From Bacteroidota bacterium (GTDB lineage: Bacteria; Bacteroidota; Bacteroidia; Chitinophagales; Chitinophagaceae): 64,000 bases of DNA. Positions 53,957-61,817 of this stretch are shown piece by piece; position 1 is the first letter of the stretch, and every line of letters starts with the position of its first letter. Both the position numbers and the translations under genes were made by a program. Where the stretch lies: NCBI GenBank assembly GCA_026391455.1, contig JAPLEH010000021.1:44706-108705 (forward strand), in the 5' to 3' direction. A model generated the notes under the pieces. It was given only the letters and a program-made list of their open reading frames with translations, ran no database searches and was not told where the DNA came from.

Positions 53957-54364
53957 TCATCGGATAAAATAAATAATTTTTCCAAGGGGATGTTTCCTGA
54001 GTAAATTTCTCTTCTTAAGCCATACGTCAGAAATTTCTAACCTATAAATTCCTTTCAATTCTCTTACCGCTAACAACATTTCTTTTGTCAGGAACGGCCC
54101 TTTAACAGCATTTTGCTGAATAAGCAAGGTGTCTGCATTGAAAAGTTTGATAGAATATTTAACGATGTATTTTCCCCGCAGGACAATTTCAAAGCCAAAA
54201 TCATCCACCGCTTCGGCAATATATCCTGATGCCAATAATATTGCCTTCGATATAGTGTCCTTGTTCGAGTACCCCGCAATAGTTATGTCATAATCGCGGT
54301 CATTGTTTTGCCCATTAGAAAACAGGCTGATGAAAAAAAATATGAAGAACAACATTCGGTGCAT
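53957..54364 (-). CDS. Secreted GldM C-domain-like protein
   Basis: 135 residues from ATG 54364 (MHRMLFFIFFFISLFSNGQ), with signal peptide. Pattern: GYSNKDTISKAILLASGYIA, EAVDDFGFEIVLRGKYIVKY and GPFLTKEMLLAVRELKGIYR, ending HPLGKIIYFIR. 'ISKAxLLASG' followed by 'F-x-F-x-x' and 'KGxFLTxxM..' closely recalls the GldM C-terminal domain. It differs from the gene at 52046 in sequence but shares this layout. No GldKLN genes are near. Confidence 0.6.
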   Translation of the reverse strand: MHRMLFFIFFFISLFSNGQNNDRDYDITIAGYSNKDTISKAILLASGYIAEAVDDFGFEIVLRGKYIVKYSIKLFNADTLLIQQNAVKGPFLTKEMLLAVRELKGIYRLEISDVWLKKRNLLRKHPLGKIIYFIR

Positions 54365-54619
54365 AAAGGTGACAGGGATAGAATCAGCATTTTTCAAAAC
54401 AAACCAATTATTCTAACAAACGATGAGCTAAGCATATGTATTGTTAAAACCCGCCCACTTTTTCTCATTCCGTTATAGGCTTTGATTACCGCTTATTTAC
54501 TACTGGAAATAAATATTCCTCCAATACCTCTCCTGCAAAACAGGTTTTAGTAAGAACACATACCCGTTTCACAAGGTTAGGCTAATACAAAATAAAAAAT
54601 CGATCCTCCCCTGTATAAC

Positions 54620-54648
54620 AAAAAAAAGACCCCCTTCATCAGGGGATC
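54620..54648 (-). terminator. Intrinsic terminator of dnaK
   Basis: GATCCCC...GGGGGTC with a 7-nt loop followed by TTTTTTTT on the minus strand. It is duplicated at 50931-50960. Confidence 0.88.
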
Positions 54649-54658
54649 TTTTCACTTC

Positions 54659-54676
54659 CTGCCTGCCGGCAGGCAG
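54659..54676. repeat. Palindrome CTGCCTGCCGGCAGGCAG
   Basis: A member of the CCTGCC palindrome family between the dnaK stop and its terminator. It is absent from the duplicated dnaK tail. Confidence 0.85.
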
Positions 54677-54699
54677 ATTGTCTTTTAGTTTTTATCTGA

Positions 54700-56607
54700 T
54701 CACTTCACTTCTTCATAAGGCACATCCGTCACATTATCACCAGCGGCACCAGCCTCCGCGGTATGCGGTTGTTCGGCGCCGGGCTGGCCTTGTGCAGCAC
54801 CATCTTGTGTAGCTTTGTACATGTCTTCACTGGCGGCAGTCCAGGCGGCGTTGAGGGCGGCCATATGGGTATCGATACCGGTAAGGTCTTGTGCTTTGTG
54901 GGCTTCTCTCAGTTTTTCAGCAGCCTGCTCTATAGCGCCTTTCTTCTCTGCAGGTATTTTGTCGCCGTATTCTTTCAGTTGTTTCTCTGTCTGGAATACG
55001 AGACTATCGGCCTGATTGAGTTTTTCTACTTTTTCTTTCTCTGCTTTATCGGCCGCTTCATTCATTTTGGCTTCTGCCTTCATTTTTTCCACTTCTTCTT
55101 TGCTGAGACCAGAACCGGCTTCGATATGGATCTTCTGTTCTTTACCGGTGCCTTTGTCTTTGGCCGTTACATGCAGGATACCGTTGGCATCAATATCGAA
55201 TATTACTTCGATCTGCGGCACGCCACGGGGAGCCGGGGGTATACCATCGAGGTTGAAGATACCGAGGCTCTTATTGTCTTTGCTCATGCTGCGCTCACCC
55301 TGCAGTACATGTATCTGTACACCGGGCTGGTTGTCGCTGGCAGTAGAAAAGACTTCTGATTTCTTGGTAGGAATGGTGGTATTGGAAGGAATCAACGGAG
55401 TCATTACACCTCCCATCGTCTCGATACCGAGTGAGAGCGGGGTAACATCCAGCAGCAATACATCCTTTACTTCACCGGTGAGTACGGCACCCTGTATAGC
55501 GGCACCTACGGCCACCACTTCATCGGGGTTCACTCCTTTGTTAGGTTTCTTACCGAAGAATTTCTCCACGATCTCCTGCACTTTGGGTATACGGGTACTA
55601 CCACCCACCAGTATCACTTCATCAATTTCTGATGTGTTGAGGCCGGCATCTTTCAAAGCTGCTTCACAAGGTTTGAGGCAGCGGGCAAATAAATTATCGG
55701 CCAGTGATTCAAATTTGGCGCGGCTCAGTTTTTTCACCAGGTGTTTGGGTACGCCATCCACAGCAGTGATATAAGGCAGGTTGATCTCTGTTTCGCTGGA
55801 AGAAGACAGTTCCACTTTGGCTTTCTCTGCGGCTTCTTTCAGGCGTTGCAACGCCATGGGGTCTTTGCGCAGGTCGATGGCTTCATCTTTTTTGAACTCA
55901 TCGGCCAGCCAGTCCATAATCACTTTATCGAAGTCGTCGCCCCCGAGGTGGGTATCACCGTTAGTAGATTTTACTTCAAATACACCATCACCCAGTTCGA
56001 GTACGGAGATATCGAAGGTACCGCCACCGAGGTCGAATACGGCGATCTTCTGATCTTGCTTGGCTTTATCGAGTCCGTAGGCCAGGGCGGCAGCAGTAGG
56101 CTCGTTTACGATACGGCGTACATTGAGACCGGCAATTTCACCGGCTTCTTTGGTGGCCTGGCGCTGTGCATCGTTGAAATAAGCTGGCACGGTAATTACG
56201 GCCTCCGTTACTTCATGACCGAGGTAGTCTTCCGCGGTTTTCTTCATTTTCTGTAGTACCATCGCACTTATTTCCTGCGGTGTGTAAAGTCTGCCATCTA
56301 TGTCAATTCGTACGGTATTATTGTCACCTTTTGCCACTTTGTAGCTCCAGTGGCTGATTTCTTCGGTCACTTCATCGAAGCGGCGGCCCATAAAGCGCTT
56401 TACCGAAGCGATGGTATTATGGGGGTTGGTGATGGCCTGACGCTTAGCCGGGTCACCTACTTTGCGTTCGCCATTCTTCAAAAATGCCACTACGGAGGGG
56501 GTGGTACGGCGTCCTTCGTCATTGGCAATCACTACCGGTTCGCTGCCTTCCATTACGGATACGCAACTATTGGTTGTTCCCAGGTCAATTCCTATTATCT
56601 TTCCCAT
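54700..56607 (-). CDS. dnaK: Chaperone DnaK (Hsp70)
   Basis: 635 residues. ATPase domain: [16 protein letters not shown] (5-20), [60 protein letters not shown]; linker [16 protein letters not shown]; substrate domain with [20 protein letters not shown]; helical lid; acidic tail ending DVPYEEVK. Folds proteins with DnaJ and GrpE, which are not adjacent. Codon use is that of a highly expressed gene. Its 3' end appears a second time at 50929-51038. Confidence 0.98.
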   Translation of the reverse strand: MGKIIGIDLGTTNSCVSVMEGSEPVVIANDEGRRTTPSVVAFLKNGERKVGDPAKRQAITNPHNTIASVKRFMGRRFDEVTEEISHWSYKVAKGDNNTVRIDIDGRLYTPQEISAMVLQKMKKTAEDYLGHEVTEAVITVPAYFNDAQRQATKEAGEIAGLNVRRIVNEPTAAALAYGLDKAKQDQKIAVFDLGGGTFDISVLELGDGVFEVKSTNGDTHLGGDDFDKVIMDWLADEFKKDEAIDLRKDPMALQRLKEAAEKAKVELSSSSETEINLPYITAVDGVPKHLVKKLSRAKFESLADNLFARCLKPCEAALKDAGLNTSEIDEVILVGGSTRIPKVQEIVEKFFGKKPNKGVNPDEVVAVGAAIQGAVLTGEVKDVLLLDVTPLSLGIETMGGVMTPLIPSNTTIPTKKSEVFSTASDNQPGVQIHVLQGERSMSKDNKSLGIFNLDGIPPAPRGVPQIEVIFDIDANGILHVTAKDKGTGKEQKIHIEAGSGLSKEEVEKMKAEAKMNEAADKAEKEKVEKLNQADSLVFQTEKQLKEYGDKIPAEKKGAIEQAAEKLREAHKAQDLTGIDTHMAALNAAWTAASEDMYKATQDGAAQGQPGAEQPHTAEAGAAGDNVTDVPYEEVK

Positions 56608-56717
56608 TATTAATAATTTTAATTCGTTTGTGTAATGGATATAGTCATATTCCTCTTGTCAATGATTATGCCGTCGGGGGAAATGTGAAAAAATGTCAGT
56701 CGAGGGGGGAGGGCAAA

Positions 56718-56790
56718 GGTTGAATAGGTGACATAGGTTGCATAGGTTTAAGAGGTTGAATAGGTTCAATAGGTTCAATAAGTTCAAGAG
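56718..56790. repeat. 9-bp periodic AGGTTnAATA array
   Basis: About eight 9-mers such as GGTTGAATA, GGTTGCATA and GGTTCAATA, the same family as 19039 and 29831. It borders the 37-bp array. Read on the other strand it would encode LLNLLNLF-type repeats, which I do not consider a gene. Confidence 0.75.
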
Positions 56791-56794
56791 ACTT

Positions 56795-56970
56795 GCTGCC
56801 TGAGCGTAGCCGAAGGCAGGTTCAAGAGCCCGCTGCCTGAGCGTAGCCGAAGGTAGGTTCAAGAGCCCGCTGCCTGAGCGTAGCCGAAGGCAGGTTCAAG
56901 AGCCCGCTGCCTGAGCGAAGCCGAAGGCAGGTTCAAGAGCCTGCTGCCTGAGCGAAGCCGAAGGCAGGTT
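56795..56970. repeat. Five 37-bp tandem repeats
   Basis: Units start at 56795, 56832, 56869, 56906 and 56943, exactly 37 bp apart (last one truncated). Each is GCTGCCTGAGCG(T/A)AGCCGAAGGCAGGTTC plus AAGAGCCC and contains a CTGCCT...AGGCAG stem. There are no unique spacers, so it is not CRISPR. The 56608-57142 spacer holds no other gene. Confidence 0.92.
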
Positions 56971-57142
56971 GCAGCGGTTTAATCGATTAGAAGATAGTTC
57001 CTGTTTTATATGAATAATTTTACTTATGCGAATAGAAGTTGTATTCACATTTCCAATATACCTCATGTCGGCATCAGGCCAAATAGCAGGTGTGACAGTA
57101 TACTGAACTTAAATTGGTATTATATTCGTAAAAAGGATAGGT

Positions 57143-57817
57143 ATGCCAAAATCAGTTGCAGAAAAACTACGGATCAAGTCGGATCAATTGCTGGTATGTT
57201 TGCATGCCCCCGCCAGCTTTGAAAAAGGGCTGGGCAAATTGCCTTCCGGCGTAAGGTTGGTACACGATCCTAAAAGCCCGCCGGCAGGGTTTCACCATAT
57301 ACATTGGTTTGTGCAGAACCAAGCCCTATTGGAGAAGGAATTGCCGAAAGTGTTGAAATGGCTGAGTCCCGGCGTGTATGTTTGGGTGTATTATCCCAAA
57401 GGAAGTTCGAACATACCTACCGACCTTACCCGTGACAAAGGCTGGGATTTCCTGATGAGCCAGGGCGACAAACTGGTCTGGCTCCAATTGATTTCTTTCG
57501 ATGACACCTGGTCGGTATTTGGACTGCGTGCCCAAACAGATGAAGACAAAAAGAAAGCCGCAAAGCCCAAACCGGAGCGGGAGATATTTAACTGGGTGGA
57601 TCCCAAAAACAAAACCGTTCGCTTACCGGATGATCTGGCACTGGCTTTCAAAAAGAATAAGAAAGAGTCAGCATTCTTCGACAGCCTTTCCTTTAGCAAT
57701 AAAAAAGAATATGTGGAATGGATAGTGACCGCCAAGCGGGAAGAAACACGAAAAGAACGCATCTCCGGCACGATTGAACGCCTGGGAAAGCAATGGAAGA
57801 ATCCGGCTAACCGGTAA
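57143..57817 (+). CDS. DUF3052-YdeI/OmpD-associated fusion protein
   Basis: 224 residues. N-terminal half: KLRIKSDQLLVCLHAPASFE then LGKLPSGVRLVHD, the DUF3052 pattern. C-terminal half: VRLPDDLALAFKKNKKESAF, FDSLSFSNKKEYVEWIVTAK, then REETRKERISGTIERLGKQW, the YdeI/OmpD-associated (bacteriocin-protection type) helical domain. A Lys/Pro-rich linker joins them. Function unknown. On the plus strand ahead of the AraC gene. Confidence 0.85.
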   Translation: MPKSVAEKLRIKSDQLLVCLHAPASFEKGLGKLPSGVRLVHDPKSPPAGFHHIHWFVQNQALLEKELPKVLKWLSPGVYVWVYYPKGSSNIPTDLTRDKGWDFLMSQGDKLVWLQLISFDDTWSVFGLRAQTDEDKKKAAKPKPEREIFNWVDPKNKTVRLPDDLALAFKKNKKESAFFDSLSFSNKKEYVEWIVTAKREETRKERISGTIERLGKQWKNPANR

Positions 57818-57861
57818 AAAAGAATTGAATCGTATATTTATTACCTGTATACCTTCAACTG

Positions 57862-58278
57862 ATGCCGAATATACCAACAGAACTATACGACCGTATTTCA
57901 GCCGCCAAGGTCTTTATTGATGCGCATTACCATACCGCTATCAATCTCGATCGGGTGTCGCAACAAGCCTGTTTGTCCCGCTACCATTTTCACCGGCTTT
58001 TCCGTCAGGTGTATAAAAAGACCCCGCACCAGTATATTTCTCAAAAAAGGATCAGCAAGGCCATGAGCTTGCTGGCAGAAAATAAATCCGTAACAGATGT
58101 ATGCAACGAAGTTGGCTTTGAAAGCGTGGGCTCATTCAGCACGCTGTTTAAAAAAGAGATCGGATACCCACCCGCCTATTACCGCAACATGGCTTACCAG
58201 CAAAAAATGGAACAACAGGCAGAACCCCGGAAAGCTATTCCCCATTGTTTTTTGGATCGGTTTTTTTCGGAGAAGTAA
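57862..58278 (+). CDS. AraC-family transcriptional regulator
   Basis: 138 residues, nearly only the DNA-binding domain: RISAAKVFIDAHYHTAINLD, LDRVSQQACLSRYHFHRLFR (first HTH) and SVTDVCNEVGFESVGSFSTL, then FKKEIGYPPAYYR (second HTH, AraC signature). No sensor domain, so activity may depend on level or on a partner. It lies ahead of a glyoxalase-like gene, a pairing common in Bacteroidota, but a divergent lipoprotein gene separates them here. Confidence 0.9.
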   Translation: MPNIPTELYDRISAAKVFIDAHYHTAINLDRVSQQACLSRYHFHRLFRQVYKKTPHQYISQKRISKAMSLLAENKSVTDVCNEVGFESVGSFSTLFKKEIGYPPAYYRNMAYQQKMEQQAEPRKAIPHCFLDRFFSEK

Positions 58279-58282
58279 TATA

Positions 58283-59056
58283 TTAATCCAGGCTGCCACA
58301 AACGGGTTTTTCACCCGATATTTTCAGAAACAATGCTCCGAGATCCCTGAATTCTTTTAATACCGGCGAATTGCGGGTGACTGAATGTGTGCGCTGCGCT
58401 CCTATATACCGGGGTTCATTTAACACAGCCTGAATGTTCCAGTATGATCCATCCAATAATATCCGTTGATCTGCAGATTTTAAACCCCAGAAATCTGTAT
58501 TATCCAAAGACTCTTTTAATGCATCCCATTCCTTCTCCTTTATTATTTGCTGAATTGCTTTTGTGATTATGCATTTGTCACCTACTGTATAGGTTGTTCC
58601 ATCCTGCAAACGAATGGTATGCACGCGTCCATCATTAGCCGGAGGGATATATACGATATACTGTAGTTGCAGGTAATCTCCTCGTTTGTAAACGGTAACC
58701 ACTTCAATAAAATTGCAAAAAGATTGACCATGAATAAACCGATAGGCCTCATCTGCATGCAGTGTACTCAGGCGCTGGATTTCAGGACAATTACCCTTTT
58801 CAACCGGATACAAATATTGTGCTTCCTTGTCCCTTTGCTTTTGCATTTGCTGAAAAAAAGCGGTATCTCTTTTATAATACGCTTTCAACACCCGGTATGT
58901 ATATAATGCTGGGTCTTTAAATTCCAGGCTATCCATTTCTGTTATATATACGGCTACCAATGAGTCCATTTGTGATGATTGGCCCAAGGGTACAGATACA
59001 GGTTGCCTGCATCCGTATATTACAAGAAGAATGGCTAAGGAGAAATACCAGTTCAT
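58283..59056 (-). CDS. Lipoprotein, unknown
   Basis: 257 residues from ATG 59056 (MNWYFSLAILLVIYGC), giving a proper lipobox (VIYGC). Upstream codons to 59113 are possible but less natural. YTYRVLKAYYKRDTAFFQQM and FCNFIEVVTVYKRGDYLQLQ are recognisable only as a mixed alpha/beta protein. Sits between AraC and VOC genes on the other strand. Confidence 0.7.
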   Translation of the reverse strand: MNWYFSLAILLVIYGCRQPVSVPLGQSSQMDSLVAVYITEMDSLEFKDPALYTYRVLKAYYKRDTAFFQQMQKQRDKEAQYLYPVEKGNCPEIQRLSTLHADEAYRFIHGQSFCNFIEVVTVYKRGDYLQLQYIVYIPPANDGRVHTIRLQDGTTYTVGDKCIITKAIQQIIKEKEWDALKESLDNTDFWGLKSADQRILLDGSYWNIQAVLNEPRYIGAQRTHSVTRNSPVLKEFRDLGALFLKISGEKPVCGSLD

Positions 59057-59163
59057 TGACTGATAACGGGAAAAAGCGGGAAAAAATTGCAGGTACAGAA
59101 TAGCAAGATTCAAGATACCGTTATGCCCTGCTTCCTGTAGCTTTATGATCTAAATCAACGATC

Positions 59164-59601
59164 ATGGTAACCAAATTCTCACACACTACCTTATTTGTAA
59201 ACGATCAGGATAAGGCCTATGAATTTTATGTAAATATTCTCGGGTTCAAAGTGAATACCGATGCTACGATGCCCAATGGATTTCGCTGGCTCACCGTAAC
59301 CGCGCCGGATGCTCCGGAATTGGAGATCGTACTGATGCCAATATTGCATGACAGTATGAAAAAAAGTGAATCCATGCCCGAAGGAATGGATGAAGAAAGT
59401 ATCAATGCATTTAGAATTCTCCTGGAGAAAGGCATTATGGGTGCTGGCGTATTGCACACACCGGATTGTAAGGCGGCTTATGCTGAACTAACCGCCAAAG
59501 GGGTACAATTCAGGGGTGAACCGAAGGAACAGTTCTATGGCATCGAAGCGGTAATGTTTGATGGCTGTGGCAATTGGTTTAGCCTGACAGGTCCCAAATA
59601 A
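59164..59601 (+). CDS. VOC-family (glyoxalase-like) protein
   Basis: 145 residues. FSHTTLFVNDQDKAYEFYVN, ILGFKVNTDATMPNGFRWLT, the closing GIEAVMFDGCGNWFSLTGPK. One VOC metal/substrate cavity by sequence (His at 7, Glu at 52-like positions). Enzymes in this family include lyases, dioxygenases and resistance proteins; no specific activity is assignable. The AraC gene lies ahead on the same strand. Confidence 0.9.
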   Translation: MVTKFSHTTLFVNDQDKAYEFYVNILGFKVNTDATMPNGFRWLTVTAPDAPELEIVLMPILHDSMKKSESMPEGMDEESINAFRILLEKGIMGAGVLHTPDCKAAYAELTAKGVQFRGEPKEQFYGIEAVMFDGCGNWFSLTGPK

Positions 59602-59678
59602 TTTTCCGGACATCCCTGCTGCAATTCTTCACAATTCCTTTTCCTTTCTTTGCCTAATTTTACTGTTTAACTGACAGC

Positions 59679-61109
59679 ATGAAAGGAAAAGGAATTCTAT
59701 TTTTTATTGCGCTTAATTTTGCTAATTTTTCATATTCACAAAAGATAAACCCGGAAAACCCGGATCTCTCCCCCGGCAACTTCCGGATGGATTCGCTTCC
59801 CAATTCCGAGATCAACATTCCCATACAGGTAAACCTGAAGCCGCTTTTTGCCATGGCGGAAAAATCGGTAGACACGGTATTCGCTTCTCCGGGATATCCG
59901 GATGAATGGGTGCAGGATGGCTGTGACACCCGGTATAAATATGTATTTCGTCGCAGCCCGCTTGCGATAAAAGGTTCGGGCAATTCGCTCACTATCGGTT
60001 TCATGGGCTATTATAAGATTGTAGGCGCCACCCGTCTTTGTGCCAGCGGTACGGTACTCTCTCCCTGGACACCGGCCTGTAAATGCGGCTTCAGTGAGCC
60101 CGAACGGCGCGTCAACGTTTCCTTCAGCAATAGTATTTTGGTTCAACCGGATTTTAAAGTAAATCTTTCCGTAAAAAGAAATGAACCTCAGCCGCTCGAT
60201 AAATGTGAGGTATGTTTCTGGGGGCAGGATATTACGAAGCAGGTGATGAAAGGACTCACTACCGAACTGGATGCTTCCAAAAAAGACATGGAAAAAAAAT
60301 ATGGTTCGGTGGATCTGAAACCGCGCTTTCAGCAGGTGTGGGACCAATTGAATAAAGTGTATAGTTTATATGGATTGGGCTGGTTGCAGATCAATCCGCA
60401 AAAGATCCGGATCAACAATCTTTTTATCCAGAAAGATTCACTGAATATTTTTCTCGGCCTGTCGGCCAAACCCGTGATCAGTTTTGAAAAACCGGCCGAC
60501 CGTAAAACGAATATCCCCAATATGGCCCCCTTTAGCCGGCAGCAGGGATTTTCCATCTTTATGGATGCGGTGCTGAGTTATGACTCGCTTAGTAATATCA
60601 TGAATATGAGTATGCGGGGGAAAGAATTTAATTTCAAAAAAGGGTTTATCAAAAAGAAATTCATCATTGATGAATGTAAAGTATATGGTGGCGGGTTTGA
60701 AAAGCTGATCATCAAGATCCGGTTTTCCGGCACCAATGACGGGGTGGTATATCTGGTAGGCAAACCGGCATACGATAAAGAAAAACGCATGATTGAAATA
60801 CAGGACGTGGATTTTGATATTAAATCGAAAAATTTCCTGCTGGGATCGGCCGACTGGTTATTTGATAAAAAGATCACCAAGGAGATCAGCGAGAACGCAC
60901 GTTTTGAACTGGGTTCATATATTGATTCCGCCAAAACCACGATCAACCAGCAATTGAATCAGGAACTGGTAAAAGGGGTGAAAAGCTTTGGCAATATCAA
61001 AGATATCCGGCTCATCGGCATCTACCCCATGCAGCAGCACCTGGTGATCCGAAGCAATTGTGCGGGTGACCTGTCAGTAAAAGTGGAATCGGTCAATTTC
61101 AGTTTGTAG
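59679..61109 (+). CDS. DUF4403 family secreted protein
   Basis: 476 residues with a signal peptide (ILFFIALNFANFSYSQ). LPNSEINIPIQVNLKPLFAM (start of DUF4403), a Cys cluster CASGTVLSPWTPACKCGFSE with CEVCFWGQDITKQVMKGLTT, and a C-terminal VKGVKSFGNIKDIRLIGIYP are typical. The family is periplasmic or outer-membrane facing and of unknown function; the fold resembles lipid-binding tubular proteins. The 3' end overlaps the convergent GtrA gene by 11 bp. Confidence 0.88.
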   Translation: MKGKGILFFIALNFANFSYSQKINPENPDLSPGNFRMDSLPNSEINIPIQVNLKPLFAMAEKSVDTVFASPGYPDEWVQDGCDTRYKYVFRRSPLAIKGSGNSLTIGFMGYYKIVGATRLCASGTVLSPWTPACKCGFSEPERRVNVSFSNSILVQPDFKVNLSVKRNEPQPLDKCEVCFWGQDITKQVMKGLTTELDASKKDMEKKYGSVDLKPRFQQVWDQLNKVYSLYGLGWLQINPQKIRINNLFIQKDSLNIFLGLSAKPVISFEKPADRKTNIPNMAPFSRQQGFSIFMDAVLSYDSLSNIMNMSMRGKEFNFKKGFIKKKFIIDECKVYGGGFEKLIIKIRFSGTNDGVVYLVGKPAYDKEKRMIEIQDVDFDIKSKNFLLGSADWLFDKKITKEISENARFELGSYIDSAKTTINQQLNQELVKGVKSFGNIKDIRLIGIYPMQQHLVIRSNCAGDLSVKVESVNFSL

Positions 61110-61623
61110 GTTTGTCATCCTCCGGTGTTTCACCGGTAGCTTTGAAGGAAAAATTGCGCTGGGCAATATAGCTGAATATGACCACGATAAAAGTGGTGAA
61201 TACCTGGGCGATGACCGGGTAAATATGCAGTATCTCCACAAAAATTTTGAGCAGCAGGTAATTCAGCAAAAAATTGAATAGGCAGATCATGAAATAGCGG
61301 AACAATTGAATGCGGCCTTTCATCCGGGAATCGGAAAACACCACATATTTCGACATAAAAAAGCCAACGGGAAATGTGATGGCAAAAGAGACCACCAGAG
61401 CTGCCACGTGGCTTTTGAGTGCATAAAAGCCGAAATGAAATTCCTTCTCTGAAAAAATATATTTAAAACTGATAAAGTAGATCAGGAAACCGAGCAGCAG
61501 GTTCCCCCCTCCCGATGCGGCATAGCGAAAGGTTTGCAGGTTCATCAATTTCCGAAAAGGCGGATAAAAGAAATCGATGATGGGCAGGATAAAATCCCGG
61601 GCGCTATGTAGATGACGACGCAT
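61099..61623 (-). CDS. GtrA-family membrane protein
   Basis: 174 residues from ATG 61623 (MRRHLHSARDFILPIIDFFY). Four TM segments: FRYAASGGGNLLLGFLIYFI, AALVVSFAITFPVGFFMSKY (with the GtrA VVFSDS loop after it), YFMICLFNFLLNYLLLKIFV and VFTTFIVVIFSYIAQRNFSF. GtrA proteins are flippase-like parts of surface glycan synthesis. No glycosyltransferase is beside it. Convergent with DUF4403. Confidence 0.9.
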   Translation of the reverse strand: MRRHLHSARDFILPIIDFFYPPFRKLMNLQTFRYAASGGGNLLLGFLIYFISFKYIFSEKEFHFGFYALKSHVAALVVSFAITFPVGFFMSKYVVFSDSRMKGRIQLFRYFMICLFNFLLNYLLLKIFVEILHIYPVIAQVFTTFIVVIFSYIAQRNFSFKATGETPEDDKPTN

Positions 61624-61791
61624 GGAATCCGGCAAAGTAATGAAAATTAAAAAGTAAAAAATCAAAATTAAAAATTAAAAAAAACGAAGCGGCAAACACG
61701 AAAGGCTACAAAAGAAACCCGTAATAACCAATAGCTTAAAACTTACTACCTATAACTAATTTATTTTTAGTTTTTACTTCCCCGCCTTTAG

Positions 61792-61799
61792 TAAATTTG
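61792..61799 (+). promoter_or_regulatory. Candidate -7 box TAAATTTG of argS
   Basis: Fits TAnnTTTG and predicts a leader of about 12 nt before ATG 61818. Only a T-rich stretch is seen at the -33 position. Confidence 0.45.
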
Positions 61800-61817
61800 C
61801 CGGAATCAACATTCACG

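Noticed and set aside
54763..55774. Long plus-strand frames of 198 and 252 codons
   Set aside because: Antisense shadows of dnaK, caused by its biased codon use.
56608..56720. CIRCE or other known heat-shock operator before dnaK
   Set aside because: No TTAGCACTC-N9-GAGTGCTAA or similar inverted repeat is present.
56659..56862. 67-codon frame with LLNLLNLF repeats
   Set aside because: It is the 9-bp and 37-bp repeat arrays read as protein.
56795..56970. CRISPR array
   Set aside because: Units are contiguous without unique spacers and no cas genes are near.
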